DNA of 64,000 nt, taken from assembly GCF_002865645.1 (NCBI RefSeq), contig NW_020194559.1:1217390-1281389 (forward strand). The letters are read 5' to 3'. This DNA comes from Hyaloscypha bicolor E. Taxonomy: Eukaryota > Ascomycota > Leotiomycetes > Helotiales > Hyaloscyphaceae. Below, one piece after another: positions 48,691 to 61,639 of the stretch. How positions within the stretch are numbered: position 1 is the stretch's first letter; the number at the start of each line of letters is the position of its first letter. Position numbers and translations under genes: made by a program. The notes beneath the pieces were generated by a model that saw only the letters and a list, made by a program, of their open reading frames with translations, was not told the DNA's origin and did no database searches.

Positions 48691-50307
48691 CTCCTTTATA
48701 ACCTTCTTTCTTAGATATACTAACCTCTTTAACTCTAATTATATAGTAGCCTGACTTTTTATATATATTGCCTTCTTACTATATCTAAGAATATTCAAAT
48801 ACTATAAGTACTTTAAGTATAAAGCTACTCGGCTTCTAAATGCTATTAATTTAACCTCAAAATATATAAGAATTATTAACTAGATATTAAAGATTTATAC
48901 CCGATTCTATAAGACTTTTATTATAGAGTACAGGCCTGCCTTATATAATATAAGAGCCTGCTATTCGCAAATCTACTAGAATTCGAGAGCAAAATACCGA
49001 GTTATTACTAACTAAATAAGAAATTACTACCCGCTTATCTATAAGAATCCGAGAACAAAATATTAAATAATAATTATCTAATAATAAATATTATAGAGAG
49101 ATCTAAGAAATCCCTAGCGAGACCCAAAAGATTCCCTACTTAAGCTCAAGTATTACAAGTATTACCCTATCTTATAATCCTTCTAAAAATATAGTAGCTT
49201 TCTAGCTAATTACTACCGAATTAATAATTATATTCCCGCAAATCTACTATAAATACGAATCTCCTAGATACTTATAACCGAGAAATAAGGGATAGACACA
49301 TATATATTTCATAGAGCCTACTATATAAATAAGCTATAAATTTGGTAAGGCCCATAGAATTAGGTATTTATAATATATAAGCGACAAGAAATTAGAACCT
49401 ATTAGTTAATCTTAAGGAAGTTAATAATCCATTCTCTAAATACTAACTATTTACTAGGGTACTAATCTAGAACCTCTAAATTTATGAGACCGGAATAGGA
49501 ATTCCTTACTAAGTTATAATCTCTTATTATATAGTATAATCCTAGATAATAGTAATTATAATATTAATAATTTTAATAATAGTCTTCTAGAATATAATAG
49601 TAAAACGGAGCCTAATAGCCAGGAGCTATATAGTAAATTACAGGCAAATATTTCCTTTTTCGTAAATAGTAACTAGCCTAGTCTCGGGTATTTCCTAGAC
49701 TAACTACTTCCAGGCAATAATAATAATAATAGTAATAATCCCGACTTTATTCCCGAAAAGACTCCTAATATGCCTTATTTAGATAATAATAATAGTATTA
49801 ATAAGAATAATAATAATACTAAGAATAACTAAATTATTAATAATAAAAATACTAAGACTAAGGACAAGAATAAGAGTAATAGCGAGAATAAGACGAAATT
49901 AGAAGCTCAATTATAAGCCGAGATTACTAGACCTAATAGGCCGCTAATTAATTATATTTTGGAGCTAGCTTATTATCTATTTAATTTCTAAGAATATATA
50001 AATAAGTAATATACCGAGTCTAATAATAAATAAGATTTCTTTTATTTTACTAAATAATATATTATATTTCCATAATACTATAATTTCCTTTTAAATCATA
50101 GTCTTAGTAAATAAAATAGCGAACTATTATATCTAGAGCAAATAATAAACTAGTAAGAACGCGTAGTAATTAGAAATATTAACTAGCGAGCTATATTTAC
50201 TAGTCTTATTATAAATAATAATAATAACTATTTACCTAATAGCCAGGTTATAAATAATAATAATAATAATTCAGATAATAGTACTCTTTATAAGCTTAAC
50301 TTTAATA

Positions 50308-53028
50308 TCAAATGCCTAAAAAGCAGGCACGTAAATAAGGCGGTTTTAAAAAACACATATTAGCGAGAAGCTCTCTTATTAAAATCATATAGTTAATAAC
50401 TTAATATTAAATAACGGGCAAATAGCTATAAGTTAGGTACTAAAATAATCGCGTATTACTAGGTTTTTAAAAGGTTATAACTATATATTATATATTAGTT
50501 ATATAATAAATTAATCGCGATTTTATAGTAAGAGTATATATATTAAGAGCCAAAAAAGCATAATACACGTAACGTTAGTAATAACTCGATAAATAATAGG
50601 CAAATAGCTATAAGTTAGGTACTAAAATAATCGCGTATTACTAGGTTTTTAAAAGGTTATAGCTATATATTATATATTAGTTATATAATAGATTAATTAT
50701 AATTTTATAGCAAGAGTATATATATTAAGAGCCAAAAAAGCATAATACACGTAATATATATATCTTAATAAAACCAATATTATATTATTAATAACTTTCT
50801 TTATATTAGTTTAAGGCCCTAAAAGGCTATAAATTAAGTACTAAATTAATTATATATATTATAATAGAAAGTATATATTTTAGGATTTAATATATTATAA
50901 TATATGTAATAAATTTATTACTAAGAGTTTAGAACTCGCTTAGAGATTAAGGCTAGAGGCATTTCCTAAATCTAAACCCCTTTTACTCTTAGTATAATTA
51001 ATAATAATTTTTTTAGATATTATTCCTAAATAAGCTAATTCTTTAATAGCCTTTTATTTCCGAACCCTTAGTAAATTATTACCAGATTTTAATCTTTTAT
51101 TTCTAAATCTAATTCTCTAAGAATATCTTGCCTAAAGAAAAGCAAAGAAGAAAAGAAAGAAATAAGGCATAAAAGTAATATAACTAAATAAGTATACTAG
51201 TAAGAAAAGTATTAATAAGTTCCAGATTCTAATTTAATAGGTTATTATTTACTTACTTGTATTTTCTTAAGCTTCTTCTATTTACTATAGATTTAATAAC
51301 TAATATATGCCTTTTCCTAGCTTCTTTAAATACTATTTAGTAATTTTCTCCTTAATAACCTCCTCCTTAATAACTTCTTCTTTAATAACCTTCTTCTTAA
51401 TAACTTTTTCTTTTTTTATAATCTCTTTTCTTAGATATACCGACCTCTTTAACTCTAATTATATAGTAGCCTAACTCTTTATATATATTGCCTTCTTGCT
51501 ATATCCAAGAATATTTAAATACTATAAGTACTTTAAGTATAAAGCTACTTGGCTTCCAAATATTATTAATTTGACCTCAAAATATACAAGAATTATTAAC
51601 TAGATATTAAAGATCTATACCCGATTCTATAGGACTTTTATTATAAAGTATAGGCCTGCCTCACATAATATAAGAGCCTGCTATTCGCAAATCTACTAGA
51701 ATTTGAGGGCAAAGTACCGAGTTATTACTAACTAAATAAGAAATTACTATTTGCTTATTTATAAGAATCCGAGAATAAAATATTAAATAATAATTACCTA
51801 ATAGTAAATATTATAGAGAGACCTAAGAGATCTCTAGCGAGACCTAAAAGACTCCCTACTTAAGCCCAAGTATTATAAGTACTACCTTATCTTATAACTC
51901 TTCCGAAAATATAGCGGCTTTCTAGCTAATTACTACTAAATTAATAACTATATTCTCGTAAATCTATTATAAATACGAATTTCCTAGATACTTATAACCG
52001 AGAAATAAGAAGTAGATACATATATGTTTTATAGAGCCTACTATATAAATAAGCTACGAATTCGGCAAGGCCTATAAAATTAGGTATTTATAATATATAA
52101 GTAATAAGAAATCAGAACCTGTTAGTTAATCTTAAGGAAGTTAATAATCTATTCTCTAAATACTAACTATTTACTAGGGCACTAATCTGGAACCTCTAAA
52201 TTTATGAGACCGGAATAGGGATTCCTTGCCAAGTTATAATCTCTTATTATATAATATAACCCTAGATAATAGTAATTATAGTATTAATAATTTTAATAAT
52301 AGTTTCCTAGAATATAATAGTAAAATAAAGCCTAATAGCCAGGAGTTATATAGCAAATTACAGGCAAATATTTCCTTTTTCGTGAATAGTAACTAGCTTA
52401 ATCTCGGGTATTTCCTAAACTAACTATTTCCGAGTAATAATAATAATAATAGTAATAATCCCGACTTTATTCCCGAAAAGATCCCTAATATGTCTTATTC
52501 AGATAATAATAATAGCATTAATAAGAATAATAATAATACTAAGAATAACTAAATTATTAATAATAAGAATACTAAGACTAAGGACGAGAATAAGGATAAT
52601 AGCGAGAATAAGGCGGAATTAGAAGCTTAATTATAAGCCGAGATTACTAGACCTAATAGGCCACTAATTAATTGTATTTCGGAGCTAGCTCATTATTTAT
52701 TTAATTTCTAAGAATACATGAATAAGTAATATACCAAGTCTAATAATAAATAAGATCCTTTTTATTTTGCCAAATAATATATTATATTTTTATAATACCG
52801 TGATTTTTTTTTGAATTATAGTCTTAGTAAATAAAATAGTAAACTATTATATCTAGAGTAAATAATAAACTAGTAAGAACACGTAATAATTAGAAATATT
52901 AACTAGTAAGCCATATTTACTAGTCTTATTATAAATAATAATAATAATTATTTACCTAATAGCCAGGTTACAAATAATAATAATAATAATTCAGATAATA
53001 GTACTCTTTATAAGCTTAACTTTAATAT
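50308..53028. repeat. 2.9-kb tandem duplication, unit 2
   Basis: Repeats 47391-50307 from TCAAATGCCTAAAAAGCAGG to AAGCTTAACTTTAATAT. Unlike unit 1, the sequence then continues without a break into ATTACGGGTAAATTATAACG and the long frame downstream, so unit 2 is attached to the full element and unit 1 is a 5' duplicate. Confidence 0.85.
50396..50750. repeat. Two tandem 182-bp subrepeats (unit 2)
   Basis: ATAAGTTAGGTACTAAAATA recurs at 50428 and 50610, again 182 bp apart; unit 1 has three copies. Confidence 0.88.
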
Positions 53029-53199
53029 ATTACGGGTAAATTATAACGAAAATAATACTAAACTAGTAGCTAATATTTCAGACTATTACTTGTATTTATA
53101 TATACTTTACTCTTAGATAAACCGCCATAAAAGTTCAAGATAATATAATATTAATAGCTTTTATGGGCATGCTAATTACTTTTCTTTTGCCTAATAAGG

Positions 53200-55990
53200 A
53201 ATTCAAGTTAACTTATATCCTTATTTTTAATAAAATATCTCTATTTCTACGTATTTATATATAAATATTACTAACTTTATAATAAATCCTAACTAGCCCA
53301 AGGTCCAGAAAGTAGCCTTTTATAAGGTGCCTTACTATTACTTTAGTCATGTAATTAGTCGTAAGGATATTTGTATTTATATTTTCTTTTTTTTTATATG
53401 AGATCCTATAAAGAAGACTATATTTCCTAAACATAATAGTAGTGCCCTATTTTCTATTCTCTAATATTAGTTTAATAAGATTCTTTTACTAGCCATATTC
53501 CGTAATATTTTACTAATAAGTTACTAGTATATCTCTTTTAATTAGGAGCATACTAAACTCAAAGTCAAGGCATACTAATAAGAGAATATTAGTTCTATAT
53601 ATAATAATAATATTTAAGCTAAGGTAATACTTCTTTATTATACGGTTTAAGGTTATGTACTATAAGTAATTTGGTATGATATTATTTAGTAACTTCTTCT
53701 TTATAATAATAAGCTATATTATAATACTTATATTTACTTTTTAAATAAGAATACCAAACTCAATTTTAAGGCTAATACCTTATTAGAGACATGGAACGCT
53801 TTTATTTCTATACTATTCCTAGTCCTTAACTTTTCGAAACTAGATTAGTCCCGAATCTATACTAATTTGGTAAAAGAAACTATCTTAACCCAATTTATAT
53901 TACTTGAGTAGCTACTTAATACTAATAGATATGTCCCGATCACATACCTTCTTTATACCTACTATCTCAAGGCCTTTATTAAATGGGCTAATTTAGGCGA
54001 GCATGAAAAGTCTATAAAGCCTATCTTTTATATAACTATTATACTTCGAGATATTACTAATATAATACTAGTAATCTCCCGATATTACTATAAGTATTAC
54101 TAAGACTAGGTATATTTATAGGTATATAATAGCTTTAAGGAAATATATAATATAGCGAATTATAAGCCTTTAACTAGTAAGTTCTTAGAGGAACTAGCCC
54201 GGGATCCAAATATTAATAAGATAATTCAGGCACATGGCAAGGGCACTATAAAAACTTTTAAAAGAATATAAAATATCTACTTTATAGGGTATTTTCGCCT
54301 ATTTCATGTGCTTATATTTACTATATATTATTCCTTTAGTATTCGTAAAAAGCATTGTCTTTCTTTTACTTTTATTAATAAGTTAAAAGCTTACTTAGAA
54401 GAAGCTAGTAATTAGGGCTCGAATTACTAGCTAACCGCTACTAATTACTAACCTTTTTAGAAGTTACTAACCAAATATTAGATTAACTTTACTTCTCTAA
54501 ATATTCTTAAATATTTAGTAGCCTTTAAGTAAATATTTACTATAAATTCAGTACTTGGTATACCTTATAAGTAATATAAAGTTTTAATTATACTTCTTAT
54601 AGTACTGCCTTTTACTTTTAATATAGGACTAGTCTTTATAAGTCCAAAATTATTTTAATATCTCTAGAAAATAATATTTCAATATTCGGGAAAGGCTCTT
54701 CTCGGGATAGGTATCTAAGAAAGTATTTCTACTTATAGATATAGTTAGTACCTTAACTAAATTAATTAGGATCACTTAGCTTTTCATAACTAATTCTCTA
54801 ATAAAATTATATATACTAGTAATATAATCCGGAACAAATATCACAAGAATTAGAAAGAGGTTATTATATCTAAGGAAGGCCTAGCACGTATTAAGGTAAC
54901 AGATTACTAGCTAGAGCTTTATAAGAATAACCCTTAATACTTATAATATATCTAGTTATATCTTCTTATTATAATTATACGAACTTATTAAATAAATATA
55001 TTCTTTATTATTAAAGATATAGTTAAACCAGAATTCAAGAAAAAAGTAAATAGAGAAGAAATTACATTTTATTAGGCGTCTTTTCGAGAGTATTTCATTA
55101 ATAATTAGGAGTAGTCTATCTTAATAATAGATATATAATAAACTAAGACCAAATACATTTAAGATCTTCTAGAATATATGTGGGGCTTTAGGGAAATAGA
55201 TCACAAAGGCTAGGAAGATTAGGCATTTTGTACTCTAAGCTTTCGTGCTTATTAGATTATAAAATATTATATTAGCAGGATTAAATAGCGAAAGTTTCAT
55301 GCACTAATTAGTAGATACTTTATAGTAACTCACTAGCTATTCCCTCGCCTAACTACAACCAAGTTTATTTAGTATAATAGTAATTATATATTTTTTTAGA
55401 TACAGGTTTACTACTATTACCTAGCCTAATTATAAATAAGATAAGATATAGTTCTTAGTATTAATTTCTTATTACTAACTATAATTAACTTCCCCTTATA
55501 ATATTGGCCTGCCTATAATTAGCTATTAAAGCATTTCATATCCTAAACTAATACTTTTATAATAGAGTAATATTACGAGTAGTAATAATTTAAGGCAGAC
55601 TTTAGGAGAGAGAATAGTTACGAGTATAATAAGAAACGGGATATTTTTAATTACGAGCCTCCTAATAATAATAACGAGGCCCTTCCCGAATTATTAAGAA
55701 AATGCTAGTATATACTAGACTAAAAGTTCATAATACCAGGAGATATAGAGTACTATATACTATCTCAGATACCTATAAAATATATAGCTATCCTTGCCCT
55801 ATTTAATACTAATTTAGCAGCAATTTCGGTAGCTCTAGACCTCTTATACCGGGCATAGTAATAGGTTGAGTATCTAGATAAAATCTAATAATTTAATAAA
55901 GAAATATTAGTAATTCGCTAGTATTTTAAGGCTATTTTACTTACTAAATACTTTATAAAATCTAATATTTAGTATTATATTTTATATTAA
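53200..55990 (+). pseudogene. Unrecognised RIP-masked ORF (>900 codons)
   Basis: One plus-strand reading stays protein-like for most of this interval when TAG/TAA are read as former CAG/CAA, possibly with one frame change near 54850. Readable parts include NTLLETWNAFISILFLVLNF near 53790, YYLKAFIKWANLGEHEKSIK near 53970, FLEELARDPNINKIIQAHGK near 54190 and HKGQEDQAFCTLSFRA near 55205. It continues from unit 2 of the tandem duplication, whose Asn-rich region may be its N-terminus. I recognise no transposase, helicase, polymerase or recombinase motif. Probably the product of an uncharacterised transposable element, but this is inference. Confidence 0.5.
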
Positions 55991-58440
55991 TTTATTTTAT
56001 TTATTATAGTAATAAAATATAAACTTAATATAATTTATTAACTCTTTACTTAATTATTAGAGTAGCTTTAAAAGAGCCTGCTTACATATTTATAGTAATA
56101 TATATAGACTAGTTATTTTTTTAGTAAACCCTACTTAGTAGTATATTACTAGTTCTTAGTAATCTATTTACTAGTAAATATATATCTTTTATTTTATATA
56201 AAGTTCCCTAATAAAAATAAAGCTTCTGGTTTATATTTTTATAATAAACTAAGGATATAATATAAGCTAGTATCCGACTATAAACTATAACTAATAAAAC
56301 CCTATAATACTAATATATATATATATATACCCTAATTTATTAATACTACTATTCTTTCCTTCTTCCTTAAATATTTTTCGGAGTAAGTTCCTCTGGTCCC
56401 GATTTCTTATCTAATATACTCTTGCTATTAATTCGCTATTAATTATTTAGGGAGTTCTGGCGGCTTACGGGTATATTTCTCGTATCCTAGCGTATTCTTC
56501 TAAATCTTTTCTCTTATAATATTATTACTATATATTATATAATTCATTAACTAATAATTAATTATTTCTAGGCCTTTTTAATACCGAATTATTATATTAT
56601 TATTATTAAATAAACTATCTTTAATTACTATATATTTTCTAATACTATAAGTTTATAATATAAGTTCGCTAGTATATTAGTAGCTAATAGTAAATACGTT
56701 ATAGGATTTCTTAAGATACCTTTCTTCCTCTTTTATATCTTGTTATTATTATGCCACGTGGTCTTGCCCCGTTTATATAGGATACTAGTATTAGAAATCC
56801 TAAGGAAATAATACGCGCGATATATAGGGCTTGCAGGGTAGCATATGCCTAATTAGAAGTTGCTTGCTCTCTTCCTTTTTCTTTATTACTACTAGCTAGT
56901 TTCCTTTCTATTCCTTTATTACTACTTACTAGTCTGCTTTCTGCTCCTGGGTCGCCGCCTACTAGTTTCCTTTCTGCTCCTGGATTACTACCTACTAGTT
57001 CCCTTTCTGCTCCTGGTTTATTACTTACTAGTTCGCTTTCTGCTCCTGATTTGCTACCTACTAGTTCATGATTTATTCCCGGTTTGCCGCATTATATTCC
57101 ATAATCCCCGGCTATTTATAGATTATTATAATGGCATAAATTATCGCGAGACACTAAAACATTAGTACTATTAACCCAGCTCTTACTACCTACTACGGGC
57201 GCAGTACTTATTTGGCCAGTCCCTCATATGTCTATTAAAGATAAGATATATGCTTATAATTCAGCGGTAATTCATAAGCAATTTACTAATATGCCTATAG
57301 CCCCTTAGCCAGGGCTAAATTAATAGTAACCTCATTAATAATAGCGGCTTACTAAAGAAATATTCGTGCATATTATACCTAATATTTATATAAATATTTA
57401 AGAAGAATTTCATAGTTAGCCGGGGAAGCTATACCTATAATAAGCTATTTATACAAGTTTACCTTTAGTAATACTATATATTATCTCGCTAATTACTATT
57501 AACTAGTTATCTTGTCTTTCTTGCCTATAGTAAAGATAATATATAATGCGGTTATTATATTAGCCAGGGTAATAGGCAAAAGTACATTAATATATACTAT
57601 TCGCTTTTCTTATTATTTAAGAGAACTAATAAATAGCATTTACTTATTATTTCCTTATTACTAAACTATTCGCTAATAGTTAGCTAGCTACTAGCCGTGC
57701 TTTAGAAGGATGCCTATAAGCTACTTAAGCTTCTGCCTAACTATAACCGTATCCTTAGTATAAATTATTAGAAGCAGGCTCGAGAGCTATCTAATCTTGA
57801 CCTAATAAAGGTAATACTTGCGGTTAAGGTATCTGACTATCTTTATTACTACTAGCTTAATAGTAATATATATATTAATTGTCTCTATATATAAACCGAA
57901 TCGGTAGCTAATTATTTACTTAGACCCTTAAAGAATAATATACTCTAAAGCACAAGCGCCTCTCCTAAGACATTTTTTCCCTAATAAGAAAGCTTAGGGC
58001 TCTTATAAGTTCCTCGAGTAATATATGAGAATTAATTAGTTAAGTACTAGAAATAACTAAGTTAATTAGTCATGTTATAGAGAACGAGTTAGTATAGAAG
58101 GTTAATTGGCTAGAGAAGTATAATGTCCCTATTATTTACTTATTTATTCGCGATTAACTAACTAAATATTAGATTATTAGAGGTATCTCGCGAGAGATAA
58201 TATTAGATATATAAAGCCCTTACGGGCTTAATTATAGCTCATAATACGGCGATAGAGTAGTCTATAAAGGAGAGTAGTCTTCCTGGTTTAAATAACTTAA
58301 TTATAATATCCAGGTTTTTGGCTAGTAAGGCTAGAGAGGATTCTAGCTTAGTATCTGGAGGTAAGAAGTCTTCTAATATAGAGATAATTATTACTAATAA
58401 ATCCTTGGACTAATTATTACTAATTCGCCTCCTTTTTGGC
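55991..58440. other. Partly mutated DNA without recognised genes
   Basis: Moderately AT-shifted sequence that keeps CpG-containing words. It includes the 33-bp minisatellite and protein-like fragments I cannot assign. The GC level drops sharply at about 58440. Confidence 0.35.
56895..57090. repeat. 33-bp minisatellite, five to six copies
   Basis: Units starting ACTAGT at 56928, 56961, 56994, 57027 and 57060, each followed by YTKCTTTCTGCTCCTGG-like sequence, preceded by a divergent copy at about 56895. Confidence 0.9.
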
Positions 58441-58937
58441 TATATATAGCTACTAACTTGTAATAGGCTTTTTTTTAATATTTAATTTTATTTTATAATT
58501 ATTTAGTTATTAGAAATATTATATAAATATATTATATATAAGCTTTATTTAAATAAGTCTTATTTCTTAGAATATAATTTTAATAATATTTAATTTTTTA
58601 ATTTTTTTTTATTTAAATAAATATTTTATAATAATATTATAAAATAATAAATTAATTTTAAATATAATTTATTATATTTTATATATTTTTATTATATTTT
58701 TTTAAAAAAAAGTTTATTAAATTTATAATTAAAATTAATAATTATTTATAAAAAATTATTATTATTATAGTTTAGATTTTTAAATATTTTAGTTATAATA
58801 TACATTAATTTAAATAATTAATATAAGAATATTATAAAAGATATTTTAGAATAACGATTTTTAGAAAGCTAGCTTTATTATAATAAGTTGTACAGCTTAT
58901 CAATTTTTATATTTAAATTTTTTTTTTTATTTTTAAT

Positions 58938-58944
<7 letters not shown>

Positions 58945-58970
<26 letters not shown>
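58945..58970 (+). repeat. 26-base poly-A run
   Basis: An uninterrupted A run follows an AT-only stretch and is followed at once by GTCTTAGGAAATTAATGG. It could be a retroposon poly-A tail or simple-sequence expansion. Confidence 0.95.
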
Positions 58971-58971
<1 letters not shown>

Positions 58972-59215
58972 TCTTAGGAAATTAATGGTAATAGTAAGCA
59001 GTGGTTTGAGGTTGTGTTTAAGAGGTAAAGAGATGTTAAGATAAAACTACACTTCTGGAAAGAATAAAAACTGTGTAAAAACTTGATATATATGTATAAT
59101 GTTAAAATATATAAAAAAGAAATTTATATAAATTTTATATGAATTAAATAATATTATTACAAAACTTGTTTGTCGTATATAAATAATTATATTTTATATA
59201 ATAAAAAAAAAAAGC
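58971..59215. other. Short segment with normal CA/TG inside the AT block
   Basis: About 130-240 bp with AGCAGTGGTTTGAGGTTGTG, ACTACACTTCTGG and ACTGTGTAAAAACTTG, so CA and TG are present and RIP signature is absent. No gene is visible. It may be an insertion into older mutated DNA. Confidence 0.5.
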
Positions 59216-60360
59216 TTAGAGATCACAATTAATAAAGTATAATATATAAAATTATATTTTATAACTAATATTTATATTAAATATTTATATTAAAAATTTT
59301 ATATTAAATATTTAATTATATTAAATTTTAAATATTTATAAATTTATAAATTTTATATTTAAAACTATTTTTTAATTAAGTTTTAAAGTTTTTAGGAATA
59401 TTATAAATTAATAATTTTATTATTATATATTTTATTAAAATTAATATTATATATAAGTTTAGAAATTATAATTTCTAATTAATTAATAAATACTAGTTTA
59501 TTATATTTATTAAAAATTATATTTATTAATTAATCTAATTTATAATTAGCTAATTTTCTAATTTTTAAAAAAACTTTATTTTTATTAAAATAATTTTCTA
59601 AATAATTTAGTTTCTTTTATAAAAATATTTTTTTTAATAAAATTTTATTTTATTTATAATCTTTAATAAATTTAAATTATATTAATTAATATATTTATAA
59701 ATATTATTAAAGAAATAAACTTATTAGCTAGCCTAGAAAATAAATTAATATTATAATAAAGAAATAAATAGCCTTATTATTTATAGAGAATTATATTAAA
59801 TTATATAAATAAAAAGTAAAATAATTTATAAACTTTTATTAGATTAAATTATTTTATTAATATTTCTAAAAGTTTTTTATAGTTTTTATAAGCTTAAAAA
59901 TAAGCTTATTATAAAGAAAAAAATAATATTATAATTTAGGTTTTAATATTCTAGTTACTTAATATAATTATTTAATAGCTAGTATAAAAATATATATAGA
60001 AATATTTAGAATATTAGATTTTTTAGAAACTAGCTTATTATAAATATATTTAAGCCTATAGCCTTTTATATTCTAGTTTTTTCTTTTTTAGCTTTAAATT
60101 ATTTTTATAAAAAATCTTTTATTTTATTTTCTAAGCCTTAAATACTATATTTATAATAATTATTTTATATAATTTTAATTTTAAATTATATAATATTAAT
60201 TTTAAAATAATTTTTTTTTATTTTTTATATTAATTATTTTATTTTTATTTTAATATTTAATATTTTTAATTTTTTTAAATTAATAATTATAATATTTAAT
60301 ATTTAAATTAAAGTTTTTAATATTAAAAAAAAATATTATTAAAATTAAAACTAAATAAGC

Positions 60361-61560
60361 AGGCCCGAGTAGGCCCAGGCTAGTTACGGCCTTATAGAGA
60401 AGTCCTCAGACAAGAGGAAGTCATTACTAGATAATTAAGGAATTAGAGACCCCGGGCAAGAGCATGTATTTAAATATATACTATTTATAATCTATAAGAA
60501 CGGGATAGAGGAATAGCGGCAAAGGAAAGGAGGAGGGTCTATTATTAGCTAGGTATTAGCTAGCGAGGAAATTAGCAAAAGTCTGCTATTAGAGGGGCAT
60601 TAGCTCGCGAATAGGTTAAGGAGAATTTATTAATAAATAAGTATTAGCTAGTAAAGAGGAGAAGAAGAGATAATTATCTAGGACCAAATTACTAATAAAA
60701 CGCTAGTAAATCGAGTATATATAGTAGTAAACTAGGCGTAATTTGGTTATCTTAACTTGAGAGAGAAAAAGTATATTATAGCTTATATTAGTGAATTTAT
60801 CTTAATATATTTCCTTCTATTCTTTAGGCAAAGAAATAGTAAACTAATAGCGAATTAGTAGTAATTCGTGAGTAAATAACTAGCTCTCTAGAAGTTAAGC
60901 CTAGTAACTAATTAATAGAGCACTAGCTAATTAGGGTATTAGGTAGGGACCTCACACTCGCTTACTATAGACCGGGCCGCCACAGAACCCCTGACTAAGC
61001 GAGCCATATAGCTCAAATTTATAACCTTAGTTTTATATTAGATTTACTCGGATAATAATTAGCTTAAATTTAAGCTATTACATAATACCTACCATATACT
61101 AAGCTAGTATACTTAAGCTTAACTTAAGCAAGGGGCCTAATATATATATAAATAGCCTCCGGAGGTCTTTCTCTAGCTTTTTCCCTCTATTTCTTATTTA
61201 TATTTTTTTCCCCGGTAAGTACTAATTTGCTTAATAATTAAGCTCTAATTTAATATTAAATCTTTAAAAGCCAAATGACTTGGCCCGAGTTACTACTAAA
61301 TTAGTATTATGGTTATTTATTACTAAATCGGAATATTATCCTATTTCTTTTTAGTCTAGTAATAACTAATTGCTACTAATCCGTTACTATACGGCCCTCT
61401 TACCTATTTAGTACCGAATAGGGTAGAGGGGTCCTCCGGAGAATATTTGGTAGTAATTAGGAGCTAGCTCGGTGGGTATTAGATAGCAAATTAGAGGCTA
61501 ATTATTAGGGATTTAGTATTATATTACTTGCTACTTATATTTCCCTCTATAGAACTTTGC
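60361..61560. other. Partly mutated block preceding the 61.6-kb ORF
   Basis: GC rises abruptly at 60360 (CAGGCCCGAGTAGGCCCAGG). The patch around 60935-61010 (GGGACCTCACACTCGC, CCGGGCCGCCACAG) is nearly unmutated. GGAGGTCTTTCTCTAGC near 61160 and later text have few CA/TG. A promoter or LTR role for this block is possible but not shown. Confidence 0.35.
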
Positions 61561-61639
61561 CTATAGATCCCTTACCTTTCTCTCTTAATTACTAACCGAA
61601 CCCCCGGTAAATCACTACCGAATCATTATTGAAATAACT

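Larger units (their letters stand above)
47391..50307. repeat. 2.9-kb tandem duplication, unit 1
   Basis: Starts TCAAATGCCTGAAAAGCGGG directly after the broken Gypsy B integrase. It contains three 182-bp subrepeats, a 15-bp minisatellite and an Asn-codon-rich AAT/AAY region (about 49.7-50.3 kb). Unit 2 starts at 50308 with the same sequence, a spacing of 2917 bp. The two units differ mainly by transitions and by one 182-bp subrepeat. Confidence 0.85.
58441..60360. other. Extremely AT-rich block
   Basis: Almost pure A/T over about 1.9 kb with long A and T runs and no coding signal. Both borders are abrupt. It contains the poly-A run and the G-containing segment listed separately. Confidence 0.5.

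Noticed and set aside
48572..48754. 60-aa serine/threonine-rich frame as a gene
   Set aside because: It is the translation of a 15-bp minisatellite that is degenerate in the duplicated unit.
47391..55990. Firm Helitron assignment
   Set aside because: A TC start and A/T insertion point fit, but no Rep HUH motif, helicase or CTRR 3' end could be found, and the first insertion point follows G rather than A.
28931..56000. Starship-type giant mobile element
   Set aside because: No tyrosine-recombinase captain gene of the DUF3435 type is recognisable and no matching ends were seen.
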